This document shows positions 1 to 6,659 of a DNA stretch of 11,907 nt, one piece after another (within the stretch, counting starts at the first letter, position 1; each line of letters opens with the position of its first letter). The position numbers and the translations under genes are program-made. The DNA comes from Myxococcales bacterium (lineage in GTDB: Bacteria; Myxococcota; Bradymonadia; REDH01), in NCBI GenBank assembly GCA_018970625.1, contig JAGWVZ010000059.1, positions 1 to 11,907 on the forward strand, written 5' to 3'. The notes under the pieces were generated by a model. The model was not told where the DNA came from. It did not search any database and was given only the letters and a program-made list of their open reading frames with translations.

Positions 1-84
1 GCCGATATGCCACGCCACCGAGAGTCCTGTCAGGCCGGCACCCAATACCAGAATCTCGGTTTCCTGCACCGGCGAGATACTCAT
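1..84 (-). CDS. FAD/NAD(P)-binding flavoprotein, N-terminus only (partial)
   Basis: Only the first 28 codons lie in the window; the gene runs off the left edge. The start is the ATG at 84-82, which overlaps the stop of the preceding SDR gene as ATGA. After a nine-residue lead comes a hydrophobic strand and the dinucleotide-binding loop GAGLTGL, then VAWHIG. This is the typical N-terminal beta-alpha-beta unit of flavoproteins such as amine oxidase-like, protoporphyrinogen oxidase-like and UDP-galactopyranose mutase-like proteins. Its position as last gene of the CDP-3,6-dideoxyhexose operon suggests a role in that sugar's pathway, for example pyranose/furanose conversion, but that is inference. 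The fold class is fairly secure; the function is not. Confidence 0.7.
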   Translation of the reverse strand, partial: MSISPVQETEILVLGAGLTGLSVAWHIG

Positions 85-1088
85 GCCAGACGCCCTGTAC
101 CAGAAGAAGCAGTCGATGTACCCGGCGACTGCAGTACCCCGGCGATGCTATCCCGGAGTGCCATAATGGCCGGTGTCCATGAGGACGTCTGTGCCAGACC
201 GTGCATGCCGTGCGCGACACAGAAATTGCGCCACCGCGCAGGATTTCCCACAACCTGCATCATGTTCGACGGCCGCGAAGGCAGGGCTCCGAACTGAAGG
301 TGGCGCAGCCCATCGAGCGTAGTAGCAATCTCCTCGGCCACGCTGCGCACGGTGCGCGGTTCTCCCGAACACAGGTTCACCTCATCGAGCTCCCGCACAT
401 CGTCTGCCTGCATGGTCGCCATGGCAACCAGTGCGCGAGCGACGTCAGAGACGGGAACATAATCGCGGATTTCCACGCCTTCGGTAAGCTGCAGCGGCAC
501 GCCGGTCAGGCAGGCCTGTACCACTTGTGGAACCAGCTTATGCAGGCCTTCGCCTTCACCAAACATGCCGAAGGGGCGGGCCAGCACAACGTGCATGGGC
601 GACGTGTGGCGCACCGAACGCAACATCAGCGTCGCTGACGCCTTGCTGGCGCCATAGATTCCCGACGGCCGAAGTGGGGCATCCTCGGTAAATGGCGTCT
701 CGGAAGAGCCATATTCATAGCCGGTGCCCACATGGATAAACCGGTCGGCGCCATAACGAGCCGCACTCTGGTGCAACAACAACGTGCCGTCGATATTGAC
801 GCGAACAGCCATCACCGCGTCCTGCTGACCGTGGTCCACACCATATGCCGCGCAGTGAATAACAGCGCGCGGGCGCAGCGTCTGCATGAGCGCCGCAATA
901 TCGTCGGCCGAGGCGAGGTCGCAGCGATACGTGCGCACCAGGGAATTTCCCTGTAGCTGAGCCGGCAGTTTTTCCGGATTTCGCACTGGCACAGCCACCG
1001 GAGTGCCGCCCTGCGCGAGTAGCCGGGCAACATGCCGCCCCAGAAAGCCGGTTGCGCCGGTAACGACGACGGGATTGGCCTGACTCAT
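81..1088 (-). CDS. NAD(P)-dependent SDR-family epimerase/reductase, probable last step to a CDP-3,6-dideoxyhexose
   Basis: A 335-residue extended short-chain dehydrogenase. The NAD(P) loop TGATGFLG is at residues 10-17, and the catalytic Tyr-x3-Lys pair is Y145/K149 (YGASK), with T122 in HVGTGYEYG at the usual Ser/Thr position. The RPFGMFG segment (171-177) and RDYVPVSDVA (208-217) are typical of the epimerase/dehydratase family. The start is the ATG at 1088-1086, overlapping the rfbG stop as ATGA; the frame stays open for 36 codons upstream, but those lie inside rfbG. Following rfbH, rfbF and rfbG, it most likely reduces C4 of CDP-3,6-dideoxy-4-keto-glucose, as abequose synthase (RfbJ) or paratose synthase (RfbS) do. 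A 2-epimerase such as CDP-tyvelose epimerase is possible. The Ser/Thr/Gly-rich last 17 or so residues look like a disordered tail. Family sure; exact product not. Confidence 0.88.
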   Translation of the reverse strand: MSQANPVVVTGATGFLGRHVARLLAQGGTPVAVPVRNPEKLPAQLQGNSLVRTYRCDLASADDIAALMQTLRPRAVIHCAAYGVDHGQQDAVMAVRVNIDGTLLLHQSAARYGADRFIHVGTGYEYGSSETPFTEDAPLRPSGIYGASKASATLMLRSVRHTSPMHVVLARPFGMFGEGEGLHKLVPQVVQACLTGVPLQLTEGVEIRDYVPVSDVARALVAMATMQADDVRELDEVNLCSGEPRTVRSVAEEIATTLDGLRHLQFGALPSRPSNMMQVVGNPARWRNFCVAHGMHGLAQTSSWTPAIMALRDSIAGVLQSPGTSTASSGTGRLA

Positions 1089-2176
1089 ACGTCGGCTCCA
1101 GCGGTGCGAATCTGCGCCAGCATCATGCCGCGAAGCGCCTCGGCCGAGGCACCCTCGGCGTGTGCGCGATACCACTCGGCTGTCCATTGCAGGCATTGCG
1201 AAAGCGGAATTTTGGGCCGCCAGCCCATGCGATGAGCAGCCAGGGAAGAATCGAGTTTCAGCAGGCCGGCTTCATGCGGACCGTGTTCGCGGTCGCTGAT
1301 GTCCTGCCATGCGGCACCTTCACCCCACGCTGCACATAGTCTATCCATGACCGCGCCAACCGGAAGCACGTCGTGGTCGGCGGGGCCGAAATTAAATGCG
1401 CGGGCGTATGCGGTGTCGTGCCACGCCTTTTCTGCGAGCACGAGATAACCGCGCAGCGGTTCGAGCACGTGTTGCCAGGGACGCGTGGCGTGCGGCGACC
1501 GAATTTGCACGGCGGCGCCGCTGGTCCATGCGCGCACCGCGTCTGGAATCAGTCGGTCCTCGCTCCAGTCACCGCCGCCGAGCACATTGCCGGCGCGGGC
1601 GCTGGCCACCGACACACGATGGGGCTGACCCGAAAAGAAGGAGCGACGATACGCCGACGTCACCAGCTCGGCGCATCCCTTGCTGTTACTGTAGGGGTCA
1701 TAACCGCCCATGGGCTCGTTTTCGCGGTAACCCCACGGCCATTCCTGATTTTCGTAACATTTATCGCTGGTGACGATGACAACTGAGCGCACGCTCGGGG
1801 TTTGTCGTACCGCATCCAGCACATGGACAGTCCCCATGACGTTGGTGCGATAGGTCTCGACCGGGTCGCGGTAGGACTTACGCACCAGCGGCTGCGCAGC
1901 CATGTGAATGACAATATCGGCTTGTGAAGCCTGCAGCTGAGCCAGCACCTGCGTCTGGTCGGCGACGTCGCCCACGTGGTGGTGAACGATATCGGCGGTG
2001 TGCAGCACGTCGAACACGGCTGGCGTTGAGTCGGGCGCGAGGGCGTACCCAAAGACCTCGGCGCCGAGCTCATGAAGCCAGTGACAGAGCCATGTGCCCT
2101 TGAAGCCGGTGTGGCCGGTCAGAAATACACGTTTTCCGTTCCAGAACGACGCGTGTGGAACAGCGGTGACATTCAT
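1085..2176 (-). CDS. rfbG: CDP-glucose 4,6-dehydratase
   Basis: Converts CDP-D-glucose to CDP-4-keto-6-deoxy-D-glucose using bound NAD, the first committed step to CDP-3,6-dideoxyhexoses. The protein has 363 residues, the normal length. The NAD-binding loop GHTGFKG is at 21-27, a form characteristic of this dehydratase rather than of RmlB. HMAAQPLVRKSY (91-102) follows. The catalytic TSDK is at 136-139, Y162-SNS-K166 supplies the Tyr/Lys pair, and ARAGNVLGGGDWSEDRLIPD (193-212) is a family signature. The start ATG at 2176-2174 overlaps the rfbF stop (ATGA) and its own stop overlaps the SDR start in the same way, so translation is probably coupled in both directions. Cytoplasmic enzyme; identification is firm. 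Confidence 0.96.
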   Translation of the reverse strand: MNVTAVPHASFWNGKRVFLTGHTGFKGTWLCHWLHELGAEVFGYALAPDSTPAVFDVLHTADIVHHHVGDVADQTQVLAQLQASQADIVIHMAAQPLVRKSYRDPVETYRTNVMGTVHVLDAVRQTPSVRSVVIVTSDKCYENQEWPWGYRENEPMGGYDPYSNSKGCAELVTSAYRRSFFSGQPHRVSVASARAGNVLGGGDWSEDRLIPDAVRAWTSGAAVQIRSPHATRPWQHVLEPLRGYLVLAEKAWHDTAYARAFNFGPADHDVLPVGAVMDRLCAAWGEGAAWQDISDREHGPHEAGLLKLDSSLAAHRMGWRPKIPLSQCLQWTAEWYRAHAEGASAEALRGMMLAQIRTAGADV

Positions 2177-2946
2177 GCCCAGACCTTCCAGGGTGCCTTG
2201 CCCGTGCCCCAGAGTTCATCGAGCATTTTTTTGTCGCGCAGCGTGTCCATGGGGAGCCAGAAACCGTTGTGCCGGAAGGCGTGAAGCTCTTTTTGCAGGG
2301 CGAGGGTCTCCAGAGGCTCGCGCTCCCACGTGGTTTCGTCGCCAGCAATCAGATCAATCACCGAAGGTTCCAGCACAAAGAAACCGCCATTGACCCAGCC
2401 ACCGTCACCGACGGGCTTTTCTTCAAAGGCATCGATGCGACCGGCCGGGTCGATCGCCAGGCGTCCAAATCGGCCGGGCGGCTGCGTCGCCGTCAGGGTC
2501 GCTTTCCCACCATGCGAGCGGTGAAACGCGAGCAGCGCTGTGATATCGATATTTCCGACGCCGTCCCCGTACGTCAGACAGAACGTATCGTTGCCAATAT
2601 AGTCGCGCACCCGACGCACTCGGCCGCCGGTCATGGTGTCGGCGCCGGTGTCTACAAGGGTGACTTTCCAGGGTTCCGAAGAGTTCTGGTGTACCTGCAT
2701 GCCATTATTCGACAGGTCGAAGGTGACGTCCGACATGTGCAGGAAATAATTCGCGAAATATTCCTTTACGACGTAACCCTTGTACCCCAGACACACCACG
2801 AACTCGTTGATGCCGTAGTGCGAGTAGATTTTCATAATGTGCCAGAGAATCGGCTTACCGCCGACTTCGACCATCGGCTTGGGTCGAAGTCCGGTCTCTT
2901 CGCTCAGGCGCGTGCCCAGGCCACCAGCGAGAATCACAGCTTTCAT
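2173..2946 (-). CDS. rfbF: Glucose-1-phosphate cytidylyltransferase
   Basis: Makes CDP-glucose from CTP and glucose-1-phosphate, feeding rfbG. At 257 residues it matches the usual RfbF length. The nucleotidyltransferase signature GGLGTRL is at 8-14 with RPKPM at 21-25. The YGDGV segment (126-130) carries the metal-binding D128. EEKP (175-178), WVNGGFFV (184-191) and the C-terminal MDTLRDKK (233-240), whose D234 is the second metal ligand, complete the active site. LGYKG (53-57) and FANYFLH (64-70) are also characteristic of this family and separate it from RmlA-type thymidylyltransferases. The ATG at 2946-2944 overlaps the rfbH stop (ATGA). Identification is firm. Confidence 0.96.
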   Translation of the reverse strand: MKAVILAGGLGTRLSEETGLRPKPMVEVGGKPILWHIMKIYSHYGINEFVVCLGYKGYVVKEYFANYFLHMSDVTFDLSNNGMQVHQNSSEPWKVTLVDTGADTMTGGRVRRVRDYIGNDTFCLTYGDGVGNIDITALLAFHRSHGGKATLTATQPPGRFGRLAIDPAGRIDAFEEKPVGDGGWVNGGFFVLEPSVIDLIAGDETTWEREPLETLALQKELHAFRHNGFWLPMDTLRDKKMLDELWGTGKAPWKVWA

Positions 2947-4280
2947 AACGGGGCTCCCTGACGAAGCATGGCCTGTGCGAGGTCACGCGTGGTGGCGGTC
3001 ATGTAGGCAATCTGCTCTTCGGTAATACCCGGCCAGCAACCCAGCCAGAACGATCGGTTCATAACGTGGTCGGTGTTTTCCAGCGTGGTAGCGACACGGT
3101 AATGAACGTCGCGATAGGCCGGCTGGCGTGTGAGGTTGCCGGCGAACACCAGACGTGTGCCAATGCGGCGCTCTTCGAGCTGTCGAACGAGTACATTGCG
3201 ATCGATGGCCACATCGGGGCGCACCGTGAGCACAAAGCCAAACCATGATGGCTCGGTGCCCGCCGTCGCTCTGGGCAGAATAAAGTACTCTTCCAGACCG
3301 GCCTCGCGGAACGATTGCGTGAGCAGCGCATGGTTGCGCCGCCGTGCCTCAATAAATCCGTCGAGTTTCTGCAGCTGGCTTACGCCAATGGCCGCCTGCA
3401 TATCGGTAAGCTTCAGGTTATAGCCAATATGCGAGTAAATATATTTGTGGTCGTATCCTTCGGGCAATTCACCCAGCTGCCAGCAGAAACGTTTGCCGCA
3501 GGTATTGTCTTCGCCCGGCGGGCACCAGCAGTCACGGCCCCAGTCACGGAATGACTCCAGTATGGTCTGCCAGCGAGCGTTCTTGCAGAACACGGCACCA
3601 CCTTCGCCGGTCGTAATGTGGTGCGCCGGATAGAAACTCAGCGTGCCCAGCTCACCGAACGTGCCCACGTGCTGTCCATCAATCGTGGCACCAAAGGCAT
3701 CGCAGCTGTCTTCGACAAAATACAGACCGTGACGACGACAGAAGTCAGCCACCACGCGGGCATCAAACGGATTACCCAGCGTGTGCGCGACCATCACGGC
3801 ACGGGTTTTCGGGCTGACGGCGGCTTCGAGCTGGTCCAGACACAGGTTGTGCGTCTCGAGGTCGACGTCCACAAACACAGGTGTGCAACCCTGCTGCACG
3901 ATCGGATTCACCGTCGTTGGAAACCCTGCCGCAACGGTAATGACTTCGCTACCTGCAACAATGCGTTCGTCGCCGAGCGTGGGAGAGGTCAGGGCCGAGA
4001 AGGCGAGCAGGTTGGCGGCAGAGCCGGATGTGGTGGCGACCGCTTTGCGGGCACCCACACGGCGTGCGAGCTGCTTTTCGAATTCTTTGGCGTAGCGGCC
4101 GGCCGTTAGCCACATGTCCAGGCTGGAGTCGACGAGGTTATGCAGATCGTCGGCGTCGACCACCTTTCCACTGACCGGAATATACGACACACCCGGCTCG
4201 AACGTCTTTCTGGCCACTGACTCGAAGTAACGGCGGGAAAGAGCCAGGATTTCGGCGCGCAACGCCGCTGATTCACTCAT
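2943..4280 (-). CDS. rfbH: CDP-4-dehydro-6-deoxyglucose 3-dehydratase (E1), PMP and [2Fe-2S] enzyme
   Basis: A 445-residue aminotransferase-fold enzyme that removes the C3 hydroxyl of CDP-4-keto-6-deoxyglucose with pyridoxamine phosphate and an iron-sulfur cluster. The lysine that normally binds PLP is replaced by His220 in [14 protein letters not shown], the hallmark of this dehydratase. The cluster cysteines C193, C251, C253 and C261 have the spacing C-x57-C-x-C-x7-C known for E1; C266 is extra. D191 sits where the cofactor-ring Asp is expected. I chose the ATG at 4280-4278 because it starts the conserved N-terminus and gives the literature numbering of His220. The frame is open 33 codons further up to an ATG at 4379, but that stretch is not family-like and spans two inverted repeats. 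It is the first gene of the minus-strand operon. A separate flavin/iron-sulfur reductase (E3) is normally required and is not in the window. Confidence 0.95.
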   Translation of the reverse strand: MSESAALRAEILALSRRYFESVARKTFEPGVSYIPVSGKVVDADDLHNLVDSSLDMWLTAGRYAKEFEKQLARRVGARKAVATTSGSAANLLAFSALTSPTLGDERIVAGSEVITVAAGFPTTVNPIVQQGCTPVFVDVDLETHNLCLDQLEAAVSPKTRAVMVAHTLGNPFDARVVADFCRRHGLYFVEDSCDAFGATIDGQHVGTFGELGTLSFYPAHHITTGEGGAVFCKNARWQTILESFRDWGRDCWCPPGEDNTCGKRFCWQLGELPEGYDHKYIYSHIGYNLKLTDMQAAIGVSQLQKLDGFIEARRRNHALLTQSFREAGLEEYFILPRATAGTEPSWFGFVLTVRPDVAIDRNVLVRQLEERRIGTRLVFAGNLTRQPAYRDVHYRVATTLENTDHVMNRSFWLGCWPGITEEQIAYMTATTRDLAQAMLRQGAPL

Positions 4281-4304
4281 TTTCGGTCTTTGGATACAAA
4301 GTGT

Positions 4305-4319
4305 CAGGTAGGGTACCTG
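4305..4319. repeat. Inverted repeat 1, CAGGTA-GGG-TACCTG
   Basis: A perfect 6-bp inverted repeat with a 3-bp centre, located 25 bp upstream of the rfbH start. It may be an operator half-site pair or an RNA hairpin in the rfbH leader. It shares its last two bases with the next inverted repeat. Confidence 0.5.
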
Positions 4320-4337
4320 CCCGCCAGACAGCGGGCA
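4318..4337. repeat. Inverted repeat 2, TGCCCGC-CAGACA-GCGGGCA
   Basis: A perfect 7-bp GC-rich inverted repeat with a 6-bp centre. No run of T follows on either strand, so it does not look like an intrinsic terminator. In the rfbH leader RNA it would form a hairpin about 38 nt before the start codon; as DNA it could be a regulator site between the divergent genes. Confidence 0.5.
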
Positions 4338-4470
4338 CAACCCAGACAAGGTTCCCGTCGGCTCTAACGCCTTTGCCATACTCTTTCAAGTCGGCTTGCC
4401 GCCCTGTTATCCGCGTGTCTCCGGCATTCGAGATTGCGCTGATCGCCTCCCCCCGCTATGCCGAAATGCC

Positions 4471-5580
4471 ATGAAGGGCTCACACACACAGGTCCGATTT
4501 CCACTCGAGGCGTTCAGTCGTTCGGGGGGCATGCGCGTCATCGTTGGCATTGCCAATGCGCTCGCTCAGGGTGGCGTACGCGTTCAGGTGGTCGTCCCTG
4601 ACTTTTCGTGCCAACCACCCTGGCCGCTGCACCCGGATGTCGCGCTGACGGTGATTTCGACCGCCGCCCTGCCACACAGGCTTCGGCAAATGCAATGGTT
4701 TCAGTGGCTTGCATTGCATGGTGCCGATGATTGCGAGGTTGTGGTCTCTACCTTCTGGCGCACCATGTACTGGTTAAGCGCCAGCTGCCGTCTGCAGCGG
4801 CGGCGCCCGACGCTTGTGAACCTTGTGCAGGGAGACGACGCGCGCAGTCAGGTTCAGGAGCGGCAGATGCCCGCGCTCGCGAAACGGGTTCTGTTTCCGC
4901 TGGCGCGCAGATCCGTGCAGCTGCCAGCGAAGACGGTGCTGGTGTCTTCGTGGTTGCAGCAGAGCGTGGGGAGGCAGGGCGACGTGATCCCCAACGGGGT
5001 CGATCGGTCCATGTTCTATCCGGCAGCGACGGCCAGTGTTGCAAAGACGGAGTTTGTGGTGGGTGCGGTGGCGCGCGCGACGGCGCAGAAAGGCTGGGAC
5101 ACGCTGCTCGATACCTGCAGTCGACTGGTGCAGCGCACGGAGATGAACGTCCGGTTTGTTTTCGCAGCGCCCGATGCGCTGCCCATGAGCGAGATTCCGT
5201 CAGAGGTCGTCGAGCGGCTGACCATTCTGCAGCCGCGCGACGATGGCGCGATGCGCCACTTCTATCAGTCGCTGGACGCCTTCCTGTTCTGTTCACTGTC
5301 GGAAGGCTTTGGCCTTCCACCGCTCGAGGCGATGGCCTGTGGTGTGGCGGTTGTCAGCACGGATTGCGGTGGGGTCCGTGAGTTTATGGATGGTCAGAAC
5401 GGGGTGCTGGTGCCCGTGGGCCAGCCCGCGTTACTGGCCGATGCCCTGTACGAGCTGTGGAGGCTGCCCGCTGGGCGACTGCGCATGTGCGACCTGGGGC
5501 TGATGACCGCGGCCCGCTTCTCGACCGAGGTGCAAATGCAGCGCTATGTGCATTATTTCAGGGAGTTGTTGACGGCATGA
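4471..5580 (+). CDS. GT4-type (GT-B fold) glycosyltransferase
   Basis: A 369-residue cytoplasmic glycosyltransferase, probably adding one sugar of the repeat unit to the lipid-linked oligosaccharide. The N-terminal acceptor domain begins with SGGMRVIVGIANALAQGG (18-35), the usual glycine-rich loop and first helix. IPNGVD (173-178) marks the interdomain region. ARATAQKGWDTLLD (201-214) is the 'K-G' donor-domain motif, and E278-GFGLPPL-E286 is the EX7E motif of GT4, followed by MACGVAVVSTDCGG (288-301). I chose the ATG at 4471; the frame is open upstream to a TTG at 4396, but those 25 residues are not family-like. No Shine-Dalgarno sequence is obvious. It ends in an ATGA overlap with the next gene. 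Donor and acceptor cannot be read from sequence; rhamnose or the dideoxyhexose are candidates from context. Confidence 0.92.
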   Translation: MKGSHTQVRFPLEAFSRSGGMRVIVGIANALAQGGVRVQVVVPDFSCQPPWPLHPDVALTVISTAALPHRLRQMQWFQWLALHGADDCEVVVSTFWRTMYWLSASCRLQRRRPTLVNLVQGDDARSQVQERQMPALAKRVLFPLARRSVQLPAKTVLVSSWLQQSVGRQGDVIPNGVDRSMFYPAATASVAKTEFVVGAVARATAQKGWDTLLDTCSRLVQRTEMNVRFVFAAPDALPMSEIPSEVVERLTILQPRDDGAMRHFYQSLDAFLFCSLSEGFGLPPLEAMACGVAVVSTDCGGVREFMDGQNGVLVPVGQPALLADALYELWRLPAGRLRMCDLGLMTAARFSTEVQMQRYVHYFRELLTA

Positions 5581-6512
5581 GCCATGCCATTCCAGCCTTT
5601 TCGGTGGTCATTCCGGCATGGAAGCGTGCCGAACTCACGCAGCGGGCTGTACACAGCGTGTTGCAGCAGACGTTCACGGACTTCGAGGTCATCGTGGTGG
5701 ACGACGCGTCACCCGAACCCATCGAGCCGCAACTGCACCTGCCTGCCGACCCCCGTGTCCGCGTGATGCGACGTATTGCCAACGGCGGTGGTTCGGCCGC
5801 CCGAAACACGGGTTTTGATGCCGCGCGCGCGCCGGTGGTGTGTCTGCTGGACTCCGACGACCTGTGGCTCCCCGGCAAGTTGCAGGCCGAATACGACTGG
5901 CTGCAACGGCACGAACGCGGTGACCACTGGCTGCTGTTTTCACGGTTCTGGGTCGATTCGGTCAACGGACGAACCCTGGCGCGTGAAGCCAGGTGGAACC
6001 CCGGCATGGAGCTCGCGGCGTTCCTGTTCGCCGACCGTGGCCCGATGCAGACGAGCTCGCTGACCATGCCGACGCGTCTGGCGCAGCGAGTTCGCTTTGA
6101 TGAGCGACTGCCAAGGCTTCAGGACTGGGATTTTGTGCTTCGAATCGCAGCCACAGGTGCTCGGATCGAGTATTTGCCGGTAGAGACCGCGGTGTATGAT
6201 GCGCCTGATCATGACGATCGCATCTCGTCCCGACTGGACCCGGATTTTCTGCGTCGCTGGATCGAGGCGCGCAAAGGCTGGATGAGCCCGCGCGCCTACT
6301 GGGGATTTATGGCCAATAAGCTGGCGCCCGAGCTGGTGCAGACCGGCCGCCGCGAGCAGGCGATTCCGCTGCTTCTTCAGGGCGTGCTACACGGTGTGCT
6401 GACGCCGCGTTACGCCGCGATCGAGCTGCTGCGCCTGGGCGTTCCTGCGTCTGTATTTGCGAGATTGCTGCGCGCACGCCGCACCCTGCGTGAGCGGACC
6501 CGCACGCCCTAG
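5577..6512 (+). CDS. GT2-family (GT-A fold) glycosyltransferase
   Basis: A 311-residue inverting-type glycosyltransferase. FSVVIPAWKR (8-17) starts the nucleotide-binding fold, VVDDAS (40-45) carries the UDP/NDP-contacting Asp, and SAARNTGFDAA (73-83) is the conserved segment before the DxD motif. LLDSDDLWLPGKL (90-102) holds the DxD metal site, and QDWDFVLR (182-189) supplies the putative catalytic Asp of the ED/QDWD motif. No membrane segment is evident. The C-terminal 80 residues are Arg- and Leu-rich helices that could contact the membrane. The ATG at 5577 overlaps the preceding stop (ATGA); the frame is open 40 codons upstream inside the previous gene and that part is not family-like. 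It probably works with the preceding GT4 on the same oligosaccharide; its sugar specificity is unknown. Confidence 0.93.
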   Translation: MSHAIPAFSVVIPAWKRAELTQRAVHSVLQQTFTDFEVIVVDDASPEPIEPQLHLPADPRVRVMRRIANGGGSAARNTGFDAARAPVVCLLDSDDLWLPGKLQAEYDWLQRHERGDHWLLFSRFWVDSVNGRTLAREARWNPGMELAAFLFADRGPMQTSSLTMPTRLAQRVRFDERLPRLQDWDFVLRIAATGARIEYLPVETAVYDAPDHDDRISSRLDPDFLRRWIEARKGWMSPRAYWGFMANKLAPELVQTGRREQAIPLLLQGVLHGVLTPRYAAIELLRLGVPASVFARLLRARRTLRERTRTP

Positions 6513-6659
6513 ATGGCCAGCCAGCGGTGGAAATTGACGCCCTTCTCGTTCGCTTCTAGGTAGCCCCGTTCGCGTTTCCTCTGCCGGTCGGTCTCTGCAC
6601 ATGCACCCACTCTGCCACCTGACAGCACAACCCGCGGCCTTTCGCCGCCGGGGGCGGAC
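6513..6659. other. 147-bp intergenic gap with a GC hairpin
   Basis: No gene was found here; a 16-codon frame starts directly after the upstream stop (ATG at 6513, TAG at 6561) but has no other support. TTGACG at 6534-6539 resembles a -35 element, but no good -10 lies at the right distance. The gap ends in an imperfect hairpin just before the next start, listed separately. The following gene may have its own weak promoter or simply be read through. Confidence 0.4.
6631..6652 (+). repeat. Imperfect GC hairpin just upstream of the third glycosyltransferase
   Basis: CCCGCGGC pairs with GCCG-C-CGGG across the loop CTTTC, giving eight base pairs with one bulged C. Its 3' arm abuts the G-rich run GGGGCGG that is the only possible ribosome-binding sequence before the ATG at 6660, so the fold could mask translation initiation. 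No T run follows, so it is not an intrinsic terminator. Confidence 0.4.

Larger units (their letters stand above)
4281..4470. promoter_or_regulatory. Divergent intergenic region between the two operon arms
   Basis: These 190 bp separate rfbH (minus) from the first glycosyltransferase (plus), so promoters for both arms should lie here. No convincing -35/-10 pair was found on either strand. On the plus strand TTTCAA at 4384-4389 followed 16 bp later by GTTATC is only a poor candidate. The main structure is a pair of abutting inverted repeats at 4305-4337, listed separately. The call as a bidirectional control region rests on gene orientation. Confidence 0.55.

Noticed and set aside
1137..1150. 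A perfect 14-bp palindrome, GCCTCGGCCGAGGC.
   Set aside because: It lies within the rfbG coding sequence and encodes an Ala/Glu-rich stretch; GC-rich codons readily give such symmetry, and there is no link to a regulatory position.
2269..2961. A 230-codon open frame on the plus strand opposite rfbF.
   Set aside because: It is antisense to a firmly identified cytidylyltransferase and has no family-like motif.
4281..4379. A 33-residue N-terminal extension of RfbH starting at the ATG at 4379.
   Set aside because: The added residues do not resemble the family, the segment contains the two inverted repeats, and the ATG at 4280 gives the known position of His220 and of the cluster cysteines.
4396..4470. 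Upstream extension of the GT4 gene from a TTG start.
   Set aside because: The 25 added residues are Cys/Arg/Pro-rich and unlike the family N-terminus; the ATG at 4471 begins just before the conserved SGG loop.
6513..6563. A 16-codon frame starting directly after the GT2 stop codon.
   Set aside because: It has no ribosome-binding sequence, no recognisable motif and too little length to distinguish it from chance.
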